A stretch of 64,000 nt of DNA. It comes from Lachnospiraceae bacterium RM5 (GTDB lineage Bacteria; Bacillota; Clostridia; Lachnospirales; Lachnospiraceae). The notes under the pieces were generated by a model. That model made no database searches, was not told the DNA's origin, and saw only the letters and a program-made list of their open reading frames with translations. This document shows positions 45,689 through 53,880 of this stretch, piece after piece. The stretch lies in assembly GCA_900110975.1 (NCBI GenBank), contig FOFK01000005.1:162184-226183 (forward strand), given 5' to 3'. Positions within the stretch are counted from its first letter, which is position 1, and every line of letters begins with the position of its first letter. Both the position numbers and the translations under genes were made by a program.

Positions 45689-47923
45689 TCAATAAACCGA
45701 TATAGATATAGTATCCGCACCATTATAATTTGTAAGTGCATCGATTTTTTCTGTAGATACAAGATATCTGTATTGTGAATTACTTTCAATATTATAATAT
45801 TTACATGTTGTAGAACTTACTTCTTTAGGACTTGAAAGAGTCTTTGAACTTGTCCAATATTTATAAACATAATATGTACTAACACCATCCATCGCATCCC
45901 ATATAAGTGTATTTACTGAACCTGAATTTGAAACTGCAAGAGATGTAGGAATATTAGCAGATGAATTACTTCCCACAGTAACACAAACCATATTTTTATT
46001 TACATAATCACTAAGTACTTCTCCATCATTTTTTACGGCTCTTACAAGATATCTGTAAGTTTTTCCCTCTGTCAGATTATAATAAGTTGTAGTATTTCCC
46101 GTAACAACCTTTGGTGCAGATAATGTATCAGAACTTGCCCAATATTTATAGACATAATAACATGTAGCATCTTCTACTTCTGCCCATGTAAGTACAGCTT
46201 TTGTTCCTATCGTTTTTGCAGTTACAAATGCCGGTGCATCAATAGTTTCATCTTCCTCAATTACTTCTTCAACAGGTTTAGAAATATCATTTCTTAAATA
46301 ATATGTATCAGACGAACTAACTCCATCCATTGCAAATACAACATATGTAGCATTTTTTGGTGCATCAAAAGAATAAATTATATTTTCTTCCGAATCTACA
46401 ATAGTTACATAATCTCCGGCAGAAATAATATATGATGAATTATTATTTCCTCCAGGCATTCCTGAATTTCCACCCGGATTTCCTCCAGAATTCCCACCAG
46501 GCATTCCTATGTTTCCACCTGGATTTCCGCCTGGATTTTCGCCCATATTTCCACCAGGATTTGTACTACTTCCACCTCCTGATGATGAAGTTGTCGACCC
46601 ATTAAATACAATATAATCACCGGATGTAGGCTCTGTTCCGCCCATTCCGCTTGATAATCCCACTGCTAAAAATGTCCCGCCACTGTATGTACATGAACCA
46701 TCATAATCAAGCGCTGTATTTGCATCCTGTGTAGTCGATGCACCAAACACCAACATTTCACCTCCGGAAATTGATACATTTCCATTAGAATCAAGTCCGT
46801 CACCTTCAGCATTTACATTCCAATATCCGCCATAAATATTCATTTCATAAGAATAATCAGTAAGATCAGAATTTGCAGAATTTATTCCATCATCCGAAGC
46901 AACAACAATACCTTTACCTGAATAAAGATTAACTGTTGCTCCTTCAATTCCTTCACAAGAATTTGTAATTGTAATATCAGGTCCTGCAGAAGAATTTAAA
47001 ACACCAAGCGACACTACATATTCTGCATGTATTCCATCATCACCTGAATCAATAGAAATTGTTCCGCCGGTAACATTTACATTATTATCACCATGAATAG
47101 CATCAGATTCTGATACAATATCTATTGTACCGCCTGAAATATTAATTTCTCCATTTGCATTTATTCCTTTATCCGCTGTTTTCAAAGAAATATTGCCACC
47201 GCTGATATTTATATTACCTGAAGATTCCGTATCATCTTCATCTATTTCAGCCTTTAATCCATCATTTTCACAACTTATATTAACAACACCACCGCTGATA
47301 TTTAATTCATTATCATCAGCAATACCATTATTTAAAGCATTTACATTAACAGTAGAACCACTAATTGTAATACTCGATAATTCAGCACCTTTAATACCAT
47401 TTTTACAAGCACTTCCATCAACATTTAAAGTTCCATTCCCTGTTATTTCAAGAGATGAGCCACTTTTTACTTTAATAGCTGCTCCTTCAAAAGCATCAGC
47501 AATTTCTTCATCTTCTGAATTTTCATTATCCGGATTTTCACTATCTGTTAATGTTACTGTTCCTTCAATATCCAAAGTTACTTCTGCATTTTTCTTAATA
47601 ACAAGAGGTGCAGTATCTGCTTCTTCTAACGAAAGATTTTTAAGAATAAGATTAACACCTGTTGTTCCTTTTTTCACACTAATGTTTCCATCAGTACAAG
47701 AACCTGTAATAATATATGTTCCTGCAGCATTAATAGTTAAATCCGTACCATCAATTACATATCCGGATGCACTTTCATCTGATGATACAATCCCTGAATC
47801 AGAAAATGTAAGTGTTACATTATCTGATGCATATGACGTAAAAGTCATATTTACTAAACTTATGCCAACCATTGATGATGTTAAAATGAAAGGTAATACT
47901 TTATTTTTTATTTTTTTGAACAT
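45689..47923 (-). CDS. Secreted beta-helix carbohydrate-binding-domain protein (Cthe_2159/DUF4353 type) with Fn3-like repeats
   Basis: A Sec signal peptide (FILTSSMVGISLVNMTFTSYA) leads to a long parallel beta-helix with many ISGGT/NISGGN turns (NINISGGNISLKTADKGINANGE pattern split over residues 150-430). This is the hallmark of the calcium-binding polysaccharide-binding Cthe_2159 family. A GGNPGGN-rich linker (about 495-530) follows. Two Fn3-like repeats close the protein (AVLTWAEVEDATCYYVYKYW and NTLIWDAMDGVSTYYVYKYW). The ATG at 47923, with GGAGG 7 nt upstream, is chosen over the longer frame at 47971. It probably binds plant or mucin glycans; substrate of the CotH-like kinase is a guess. 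Confidence 0.88.
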   Translation of the reverse strand: MFKKIKNKVLPFILTSSMVGISLVNMTFTSYASDNVTLTFSDSGIVSSDESASGYVIDGTDLTINAAGTYIITGSCTDGNISVKKGTTGVNLILKNLSLEEADTAPLVIKKNAEVTLDIEGTVTLTDSENPDNENSEDEEIADAFEGAAIKVKSGSSLEITGNGTLNVDGSACKNGIKGAELSSITISGSTVNVNALNNGIADDNELNISGGVVNISCENDGLKAEIDEDDTESSGNINISGGNISLKTADKGINANGEINISGGTIDIVSESDAIHGDNNVNVTGGTISIDSGDDGIHAEYVVSLGVLNSSAGPDITITNSCEGIEGATVNLYSGKGIVVASDDGINSANSDLTDYSYEMNIYGGYWNVNAEGDGLDSNGNVSISGGEMLVFGASTTQDANTALDYDGSCTYSGGTFLAVGLSSGMGGTEPTSGDYIVFNGSTTSSSGGGSSTNPGGNMGENPGGNPGGNIGMPGGNSGGNPGGNSGMPGGNNNSSYIISAGDYVTIVDSEENIIYSFDAPKNATYVVFAMDGVSSSDTYYLRNDISKPVEEVIEEDETIDAPAFVTAKTIGTKAVLTWAEVEDATCYYVYKYWASSDTLSAPKVVTGNTTTYYNLTEGKTYRYLVRAVKNDGEVLSDYVNKNMVCVTVGSNSSANIPTSLAVSNSGSVNTLIWDAMDGVSTYYVYKYWTSSKTLSSPKEVSSTTCKYYNIESNSQYRYLVSTEKIDALTNYNGADTISISVY

Positions 47924-47939
47924 AAAAAAACCTCCTACT

Positions 47940-48010
47940 TCCATCATATAAATACTTTTATATACCTTCAAATAAATTCTAGATTTTTTAACTGTATTTA
48001 TAATGATGGA
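47940..48010. repeat. 71-bp inverted-repeat element in the leader of the beta-helix gene
   Basis: TCCATCATATAAATAC (47940-47955) pairs with GTATTTATAATGATGGA (47994-48010) with one extra base, over a 38-nt loop. It lies 17 nt upstream of the start codon at 47923, so the stem would sit just before the ribosome binding site if transcribed. Confidence 0.6.
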
Positions 48011-48080
48011 AATATGAAGATTTTGTGAAATTATATTTTAAGATTATTTATAATATCTGTCCTGATATCTTTTTAGAAAA

Positions 48081-48758
48081 TTACCTGTTGCTTTTTTCAT
48101 AATTTTCCTGGATAGATTCTAATATTTCCTCTTTATCAAATGCATCCTCCATCATTTTAGAACTTCTACATTTTCTTGCTTTAGAAATAACATTTGACAT
48201 TACATTAAAATTTAAACTTGTTCCATAACTGTCACACTCATATCTTACAGCCCTGTTTTTGGAAACTCCAAAACTTTCCGCTACAGATATGGCATCAATA
48301 TTAGCTCCAAGGAAAATAAATTCCCAATTTTTCTTTTCTTTCTGATGCTCTATCATTTTTTTTATTTTTTTATAACTATACTCTCTGCTTGCATTTTCCA
48401 TTCCATCAGTTGTTATAATAAATAATACTTTTTCAGGAACATCTTCTTCATTCATATTCTTATGTTCTTTCTTAATATGATTTATACTGCTTCCTATCGC
48501 ATCAAGAAGCGCCGTACAGCCCCTTACATAATATTCCTTATCCGTAATAGGTTTAATCTTATCAACAGGCATTCTGTCATGTAACACCTCTACTTCATTA
48601 TCAAACAAAACCGTTGATACTAAAAGGTTTCCTGCTCCATCTTCTTTCATCTGTTTTTTTATCATGGAATTATATCCACCTATTGTCTCACTTTCAAGAC
48701 CAGACATAGAACCACTTCTATCAAGAATATAAACTAATTCTGTTACTTTATTTTTCAT
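48081..48758 (-). CDS. VWA-domain protein (TerY-like)
   Basis: A single von Willebrand A domain with the metal-ion site DRSGSMSG at residues 14-21, Thr in RGCTALLDAIG, and Asp in FIITTDGMEN. The protein is soluble, without signal or membrane helix. 225 aa matches TerY-like stand-alone VWA proteins. GAGG lies 7 nt before the ATG. It follows the HTH gene by about 170 nt, and an inverted-repeat operator candidate with a TATAAT box is in that gap. The role is probably assembly or scaffolding of another complex; partner unknown. Confidence 0.9.
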   Translation of the reverse strand: MKNKVTELVYILDRSGSMSGLESETIGGYNSMIKKQMKEDGAGNLLVSTVLFDNEVEVLHDRMPVDKIKPITDKEYYVRGCTALLDAIGSSINHIKKEHKNMNEEDVPEKVLFIITTDGMENASREYSYKKIKKMIEHQKEKKNWEFIFLGANIDAISVAESFGVSKNRAVRYECDSYGTSLNFNVMSNVISKARKCRSSKMMEDAFDKEEILESIQENYEKSNR

Positions 48759-48810
48759 AATGCTACCTCACTTTCCATCAGATTTAGTCTGATTATTTAT
48801 TTGTAAGGTA

Positions 48811-48854
48811 ATTATAATTCTTTATTATCCTTAAATGGTCGCCTGACAAGCGAC
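48811..48854 (-). promoter_or_regulatory. VWA promoter region with GTCGC-N7-GCGAC inverted repeat
   Basis: GTCGC (48838-48842) and GCGAC (48850-48854) with a 7-nt spacer. 21 nt downstream on the minus strand lies TATAAT (48816-48811). No good -35 lies between them, which suggests activator dependence. Confidence 0.65.
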
Positions 48855-48932
48855 ATTTTTCATCTATAATTTTATAAAAATATTTTTTTACAGTCATTTG
48901 TATCTTAAATATATTTATCTTAAATATATTAA

Positions 48933-49493
48933 TTACTCAATAATTACAGATTCTTTATAATCAGTCAGGGCAAGATTTATTGTATAAAAATCATATATTT
49001 CATTCTCAATAAAATATTCAATTATAAGATCAAATTTTGAACTAGGCGAAAGTGCATACCCTGCCCTTTTTAAAAAATCTCTTGTTTCATCAATATTTAA
49101 ATTCAAAGCAATTGCAAATGCAAGCACCGTATTTTTCTTAGGTTTATAATCTTTATTGCTCCTTATTTTTGAAAAAAGTTTTCTGTCTATTCCTGCAGTT
49201 TTATATACTTCAACTTCATTAAACCCCTTAATATCAATAAAATTAAAAAGGCTTTCCTGCCAGGTATCAGATATATGATTCACTCTGTTTTCTAATGAAT
49301 CTTTTGTATGATTTCTTGAAGATGAGGTTTTATTCATTTTTGATGATAAAAAAGTTCCACTTATTCTACCGGCTTTTTCCCTGACTCCATTTTCCATGGT
49401 ATATTTTTTTATATCAACATAATTATCATCTATATATTTTTTCAGACTCTTTTTAATCTTTTCATATAATTCATTTTTCTTTATCATTTCCAT
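48933..49493 (-). CDS. Atypical HTH (XRE-like) regulator HTH1
   Basis: The N-terminal 70 residues are basic and helical. The C-terminal 100 hold a lambda-repressor-like HTH: FNFIDIKGFNEVEVYKTAGIDRKLFSKIRSNKDYKPKKNTVLAFAIALNLNIDETRDFLKRAGYAL. The rest resembles the same family, ending FDLIIEYFIENEIYDFYTIN. Such proteins are common in Lachnospiraceae beside VWA or membrane proteins, of unclear function. The ATG at 49493 has AAGAGG 6 nt upstream; an upstream TTG at 49529 lies inside the ALDH stop region. It is probably cotranscribed with the ALDH gene. Candidate target: the inverted repeat before the VWA gene. Confidence 0.8.
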   Translation of the reverse strand: MEMIKKNELYEKIKKSLKKYIDDNYVDIKKYTMENGVREKAGRISGTFLSSKMNKTSSSRNHTKDSLENRVNHISDTWQESLFNFIDIKGFNEVEVYKTAGIDRKLFSKIRSNKDYKPKKNTVLAFAIALNLNIDETRDFLKRAGYALSPSSKFDLIIEYFIENEIYDFYTINLALTDYKESVIIE

Positions 49494-49518
49494 AATCATC
49501 CTCTTTATTTTATGATTA

Positions 49519-50937
49519 TTATTTTTCAAAACCCTTTGTTAAAATCTTCTTCCAGCTATTTTTCCATCCGTTATAAGGATGTTCACGTAGCGAGAGATTA
49601 AAAAATCTTGATCCAATCAGAACAGTTGATGGATGTGAAAATTCTCTAAATCCCCAAATACCATGATATGCACCCATTCCTGAATGTCCCACACCATTAA
49701 AAGGCACTCCTTTAACCATTAAATGCAGGCAAACTTCATTAATACACCCACCACCATATTGTCCACTTGACATTACTTTCATAGCCCATTTTTTATCTCT
49801 TGTAAAAATATACATTGCAAGGCCATGTTCACGGGATTCAATAATATCCAGCACTTTATTAATATTTTTATCATCAAAAGGAACTATTGGAAGCAATGGA
49901 TTAAAAAGCTCATGATTTACAATAGAATCATTAATATCTACAGGATAAAGAATTGTAGGCTCAAATTTCAAACAGATATCATCTCCATGCCCTCCAAATA
50001 TTATTTTATCCTGATTATCTTTTGCTTCATTCATACATTTTTCATATGCACGTTTATCAATAAGTCTTGGATATTCCTCATTTTCCAAAGGCCTCATTCC
50101 AATCTGAGAAACAAACTGATTTTTTAATTCTTTAATAAATTCATCTGCAACTTCCCTTGCAACAGCAACCTGATTGATATTAATACAAATCTGACCACTA
50201 TTACATAATTTAAAAAATGCAATTTTTCTTGCCGCATCCTTTAAATCAGCGTCTTTTCTTACAATGCACCAATTGCCTGTTTCTCCACCAAGTTCTAAAG
50301 CAACAGGAGTTAAGTTTTTTGCAGCCATCTCCATTACATGAACTCCAACCTTTGGCGAACCGGTATAAAAAATCTTATCAAATCTCTGTTCTAAACAAAA
50401 ATCAGCAACATCATGTCCACCATCAATAACAGCAACATATTTCTCTGGAAATATTTCATTAATAATTTTCTTTAAAGCTCTGCTGCAATTTACGGATTTT
50501 GAGCTAACCTTTATTACCGCTGTATTTCCTGCACTTATACTTGCTGCAAGCACTCCAAGTGATAAGAGTATAGGAAAATTAAACGGACTGATAATTAACG
50601 AAACTCCATAAGGCATTTTATAAACCTTTGTAATTATACTTGGAAAACATGCAAGGCCACTAAAATGTGTTTCAGGTTTCGACCATGATTTTATACCCGA
50701 AAGAATTTCATTTATTTCCATAACAACCGTGCCAATATCACAAAGATATGCTTCATTTTCACTTCTTCCAAGATCCTCATATAAAGCCTTTTCAAACTCC
50801 TTACTATAACGCAAAACTCCCTCTCTTAATCTCTTCAACTGTCTTATACGAAAATCTACATCTAAAGTTTTTCCACCTCTAAAAAATTTTCTCTGTTTTT
50901 CAACAACCTCAGAAATTCTATCTTTTGTCCACTCCAT
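49519..50937 (-). CDS. Aldehyde dehydrogenase (class 3-like)
   Basis: NAD(P)-dependent oxidation of aldehydes. ALELGGETGNW holds the general-base Glu, and FFKLCNSGQICININQ contains the catalytic Cys. The C-terminus HSGMGAYHGIWGFREFSHPSTV is typical of the YwdH/coniferyl or fatty-aldehyde group. About 472 aa is normal. The ATG at 50937 has GAGG 6 nt upstream and is chosen over the GTG at 50949, which precedes the box. It has its own promoter at 51008-51036 and probably reads into HTH1. Confidence 0.93.
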   Translation of the reverse strand: MEWTKDRISEVVEKQRKFFRGGKTLDVDFRIRQLKRLREGVLRYSKEFEKALYEDLGRSENEAYLCDIGTVVMEINEILSGIKSWSKPETHFSGLACFPSIITKVYKMPYGVSLIISPFNFPILLSLGVLAASISAGNTAVIKVSSKSVNCSRALKKIINEIFPEKYVAVIDGGHDVADFCLEQRFDKIFYTGSPKVGVHVMEMAAKNLTPVALELGGETGNWCIVRKDADLKDAARKIAFFKLCNSGQICININQVAVAREVADEFIKELKNQFVSQIGMRPLENEEYPRLIDKRAYEKCMNEAKDNQDKIIFGGHGDDICLKFEPTILYPVDINDSIVNHELFNPLLPIVPFDDKNINKVLDIIESREHGLAMYIFTRDKKWAMKVMSSGQYGGGCINEVCLHLMVKGVPFNGVGHSGMGAYHGIWGFREFSHPSTVLIGSRFFNLSLREHPYNGWKNSWKKILTKGFEK

Positions 50938-51007
50938 ATATACCCTCACTTATTTTACAAATTTTATTTGATATAATTACCATTTTAACCTGTCTCTTAC
51001 TTTCTTT

Positions 51008-51036
51008 ATTATACAATATCTGCCAAATACATGTAA
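51008..51036 (-). promoter_or_regulatory. ALDH-HTH1 promoter
   Basis: On the minus strand: TTACAT (51036-51031), 17 bp, TATAAT (51013-51008). Confidence 0.8.
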
Positions 51037-51103
51037 TAAAATATTTTTTTCTGTTCCCATGTTCATTAAATAAAAATTAGCTTTAAATAATGCAAAAATA
51101 GTT

Positions 51104-51153
51104 AAAAAAATCAGACAATGCATAATTTAAAATACAAATTATACACTGTCTGA
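51104..51153 (-). terminator. Terminator of the zinc-ribbon operon, placed after the family B array
   Basis: TCAGACAATGCATAATTT (51111-51128) pairs with AAATTATACACTGTCTGA (51136-51153) with two mismatches. T7 follows on the minus strand. It lies 470 nt beyond the last zinc-ribbon stop codon, so the repeats would be part of the 3' end of that mRNA. Confidence 0.82.
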
Positions 51154-51180
51154 CTTATAATAATTTCTAAATAAAATTTA

Positions 51181-51512
51181 TCCATCTAAAAAGCATACTC
51201 CCCCATATTAGATGGAAGTCTTTTAAAATCTTAATTTTTTGAAACAAAAATTTTCCATCTAATTAGCGTACTCCCCCCATTTTAGATGGAAGCCTTTTAA
51301 AATCTTAATTTTTTAAAACAAAGATTTTCCATCTAATTAGCGTACTCCCCCCATTTTAGATGGAAGTCTTTTAAAATCTTAATTTTTTGAAGCAAAGATT
51401 TTCCATCTAATTAACATACTCCCCCCATATTAGATGGAAGTCTTTTAAAATCTTAATTTTTTAAAACAAAAATTTTCCATCTAATTAGCGTACTCCCCCC
51501 ATTTTAGATGGA
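51181..51512. repeat. Hairpin repeat family B, five copies at 73-74-bp period
   Basis: CCATCTA starts at 51182, 51255, 51329, 51403 and 51477. Arms TTCCATCTAA and TTAGATGGAA surround a loop with a run of five or six C. The linker TTTTAAAATCTTAATTTTTT is also conserved. Copies differ at only a few positions, so amplification is recent or homogenised. It fills the space between the ALDH promoter and the zinc-ribbon operon. Related to the two copies at 10075-10186. Confidence 0.92.
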
Positions 51513-51622
51513 AGCCTTTTAAAAACTTAAATATTTGAAACTTACATAACCCACCAATTGTACATTTTTATATAATATTTTTATGCACAATGTATTAATA
51601 TTTTATAAACTCTAATAAAATT

Positions 51623-52144
51623 TTATTTTGATTTTATTTTGCAACACAAAGCTATAACACTTCCAATAAAAGCAACAAAACATCCTAATATTAAGCAATA
51701 AAACCCAGTTCCCGGTAGTGTATAAAATTCCTCACCAAACAAACTAAATGATTGAAAATCTTCACTTGCACCATATACTTCAATTATCATAAAAATTAAC
51801 GCTACAGCAGATACTGCTATTGATGGAATAAAAATTTTCAAAACTATAAAAGTTATAATAAGTGCTGCAAGTACTAAAAAAATTATTCCATCTGTTCCAG
51901 AACCATCTAATAAGGTAACTCTTACTTTACCCGTTGCTTTAAAAGGTGTAAATACACTCATTATCAATAAGAATGCACCTATTATAGCTGTATTCATGCC
52001 AATAAAATACTTTCTTTTTCCACCTGAATCACTATTACTATTACTATTGTTATTACTGTTATAAGGAGCATTTGCAGCTAAACCACATTTCGAACAAAAT
52101 AAATATTTATCATCATATTCGTTACCACATTTTTTACAAATCAT
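51623..52144 (-). CDS. Zinc-ribbon membrane protein (third of three)
   Basis: Residues 1-22 form a zinc ribbon (MICKKCGNEY...FCSKCG). An Asn/Ser-rich linker follows, then four hydrophobic helices (IGMNTAIIGAFLLIMSVF, GIIFLVLAALIITFIVLKIF, IAVSAVALIFMIIEVYG, GFYCLILGCFVAFIGSVIALC). AAAGGA lies 7 nt before the ATG. Function unknown. It is last in a row of three genes that share the ribbon but not their other domains. Confidence 0.8.
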   Translation of the reverse strand: MICKKCGNEYDDKYLFCSKCGLAANAPYNSNNNSNSNSDSGGKRKYFIGMNTAIIGAFLLIMSVFTPFKATGKVRVTLLDGSGTDGIIFLVLAALIITFIVLKIFIPSIAVSAVALIFMIIEVYGASEDFQSFSLFGEEFYTLPGTGFYCLILGCFVAFIGSVIALCCKIKSK

Positions 52145-52190
52145 AACTTATTCCTTTCATAATCAAACATATAAGATATTATAAAAAAAT

Positions 52191-52727
52191 TTAACGCGTG
52201 CTTTCACAGTTTCCAAGCGTAACCGTGATTATATATTTTCCACCACTATATTTCATAGTTGCACTTGCATCATCTCCAGTCTCTTTACTCACTGTAATAT
52301 CACTATCTATCTCATCATTTAAAACATCTACAAAATAACCCCTATAAGGACTAACACTTGCCTTTCCATCGTACCAATTAATACTACTGCTTCCTATAAT
52401 ATCATTATAAGTTTCATAATCTGTTATACATGTTTGTATTCGCATACATAATTCATCAGCATTTTTTTGATCTATTTTTCTTTCATATGAATTTTCAGAA
52501 GAACTATTATCATCTGCATTATCTTTAGAACTTAACGAAAAAAATACTATCACAATCAATGATACCAAAATAACAGTTACACAAACAATAATTGCTATTA
52601 GAATTTTATTATTAAATTCTTTATATATTTTCCTTCCACACATCGGGCAATAATTATCATTATCCATCAACTCTGTTCCACATTTATCACATGCTTTTAC
52701 TTTTAATTCTGAATCTGTCTCTGGCAT
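52191..52727 (-). CDS. Zinc-ribbon single-pass membrane protein (second of three)
   Basis: The N-terminal zinc ribbon is ACDKCGTELMDNDNYCPMCG. One membrane helix follows (KILIAIIVCVTVILVSLIVIVFF), then a Ser/Asn-rich linker and an extracytoplasmic domain of about 90 aa with alternating strands (SINWYDGKASVSPYRGYFVD...). It resembles the pilin-like small domains found after such ribbons, but this is not certain. The ATG at 52727 is preferred because the AGGAG box touches the upstream ATG at 52736. Confidence 0.75.
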   Translation of the reverse strand: MPETDSELKVKACDKCGTELMDNDNYCPMCGRKIYKEFNNKILIAIIVCVTVILVSLIVIVFFSLSSKDNADDNSSSENSYERKIDQKNADELCMRIQTCITDYETYNDIIGSSSINWYDGKASVSPYRGYFVDVLNDEIDSDITVSKETGDDASATMKYSGGKYIITVTLGNCESTR

Positions 52728-52750
52728 ATATTTCATCTCCTCATCAAAAA

Positions 52751-53353
52751 TTAATCAACACTCATTCCTGCATCTATTAATTTAGCACTCACCCTTATAT
52801 TTACTTCTTCATAATATGCTAATTCAGCTGCATTTAATGAATCATCATCAGCCCATTTTTCAAAACTCTTCATCATGTCATTATATTTACTAAGCCATTC
52901 TACATATTCAGCTGCAAGTGCAATATCACTCTCATCATATTTTTTCATAAATTCACAATATGAATCCATAAACTCTTCATAATCATCCATTGCTTTTTTA
53001 AAGTTCTCACCTATTACTTCAACCTCTGTAGTTGTTTCTGCTGCCGTAGTTGTTTCTACAGCTTTTGTTGTTGTTTTTTCTTTTGTCTTTTCTGTAGCTT
53101 TTGTTGTTGTTTTATTTTCAATCGATTGTTTTGTTGTTGCAACAGTAGTATTTATAGTTGTTTCTTTTGTTTTATTGTCTCCATCTTCTTCTGACAAACC
53201 GGCAATCATAGGCAATACAAAAAATATAATTATTACCCAAAACCACCACTTTTTATAAAAAGGTTTTTTATTTTTTCCTCCACAACCTGGACACACTTTA
53301 GCTGATTTAGCTATTTCCTGACCACAATGTTTACATTTAACCATTTTACTCAT
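52751..53353 (-). CDS. Zinc-ribbon single-pass membrane protein (first of three)
   Basis: The ribbon is VKCKHCGQEIAKSAKVCPGCG (Cys-x2-Cys twice). A short basic segment, one membrane helix (WWFWVIIIFFVLPMIAGL), a long Thr/Lys/Glu-rich stalk and a helical extracellular domain (MDDYEEFMDSYCEFMKKYDESD..., about 90 aa) follow. GGAGG lies 9 nt before the ATG. It leads an operon with 14- and 23-63-nt gaps to the next two ribbon proteins. A candidate regulatory inverted repeat lies 100 bp upstream. Confidence 0.8.
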   Translation of the reverse strand: MSKMVKCKHCGQEIAKSAKVCPGCGGKNKKPFYKKWWFWVIIIFFVLPMIAGLSEEDGDNKTKETTINTTVATTKQSIENKTTTKATEKTKEKTTTKAVETTTAAETTTEVEVIGENFKKAMDDYEEFMDSYCEFMKKYDESDIALAAEYVEWLSKYNDMMKSFEKWADDDSLNAAELAYYEEVNIRVSAKLIDAGMSVD

Positions 53354-53423
53354 AATTAACTACCTCCATTTTCTTGAATGATAATAATTTTATCATTCTA
53401 TATATTTAATAAGTTATATAAAT

Positions 53424-53469
53424 ATAATAGCATAACGAAGGGCTTTTTTTTCTCACCTTAATAGTGGCA
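53424..53469 (-). promoter_or_regulatory. Zinc-ribbon operon promoter region with CAC-N7-GTG inverted repeat
   Basis: CACCTTAATAGTGG (53454-53467; arms CAC and GTG, 7-nt spacer) resembles CACCTTGATAGTGG before the HTH2 gene. On the minus strand TATTAT (53429-53424) lies 24 nt downstream. No -35 consensus is seen. Confidence 0.6.
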
Positions 53470-53549
53470 ATAATCACAGATTCAACAATTTAATTTTTTA
53501 CACTTGAAAGTTTAAAAAATTTTAATTAAAATTTTTAGAAAAATAATTC

Positions 53550-53563
53550 GTAAAATATTTTAC
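53550..53563 (+). promoter_or_regulatory. Palindrome upstream of the antitoxin gene
   Basis: GTAAAATATTTTAC is a perfect 14-bp palindrome about 55 bp before the antitoxin ATG. It could be the operator bound by the Phd-type antitoxin, but its AT-richness makes chance possible. Confidence 0.4.
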
Positions 53564-53616
53564 AAAACAAAAAAAATTTATAATATATTTATATTATTAG
53601 GAAGGATGGTGTTATT

Positions 53617-53880
53617 ATGACAACAATAACTCCTGTTTCAGATCTTCGTAATTACAATACAGTTCTTGATAAAGTAGCAGAGGGAGCTCCCGTATACCTT
53701 ACTGTAAATGGCAGAGGTAAATATACCATTCGTGATATTGCTGATGATGAAGAATTTGAAAAAACAAAAGCTATGCTACGTCTTATGTGTGAATTAAATG
53801 AAGGAAAAACTTCTAGTGAAGAAGACGGCTATATTTCTTCAGCTGACGTAAGAAAACATTTTAAAAGAAAAGGCCTATGA
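53617..53880 (+). CDS. Phd/YefM-type antitoxin
   Basis: The N-terminal 50 residues follow the Phd/YefM pattern (ITPVSDLRNYNTVLDKVAEGAPVYLTVNGRGKYTIRDI), the DNA-binding dimer fold that represses its own operon. The C-terminal 35 residues are the charged toxin-binding tail. Its TGA overlaps the toxin ATG (ATGA), the usual coupling. The partner gene is internally deleted (next entry), so this antitoxin may no longer have a toxin to neutralise. GGAAGG lies 11 nt upstream of the ATG. Confidence 0.88.
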   Translation: MTTITPVSDLRNYNTVLDKVAEGAPVYLTVNGRGKYTIRDIADDEEFEKTKAMLRLMCELNEGKTSSEEDGYISSADVRKHFKRKGL

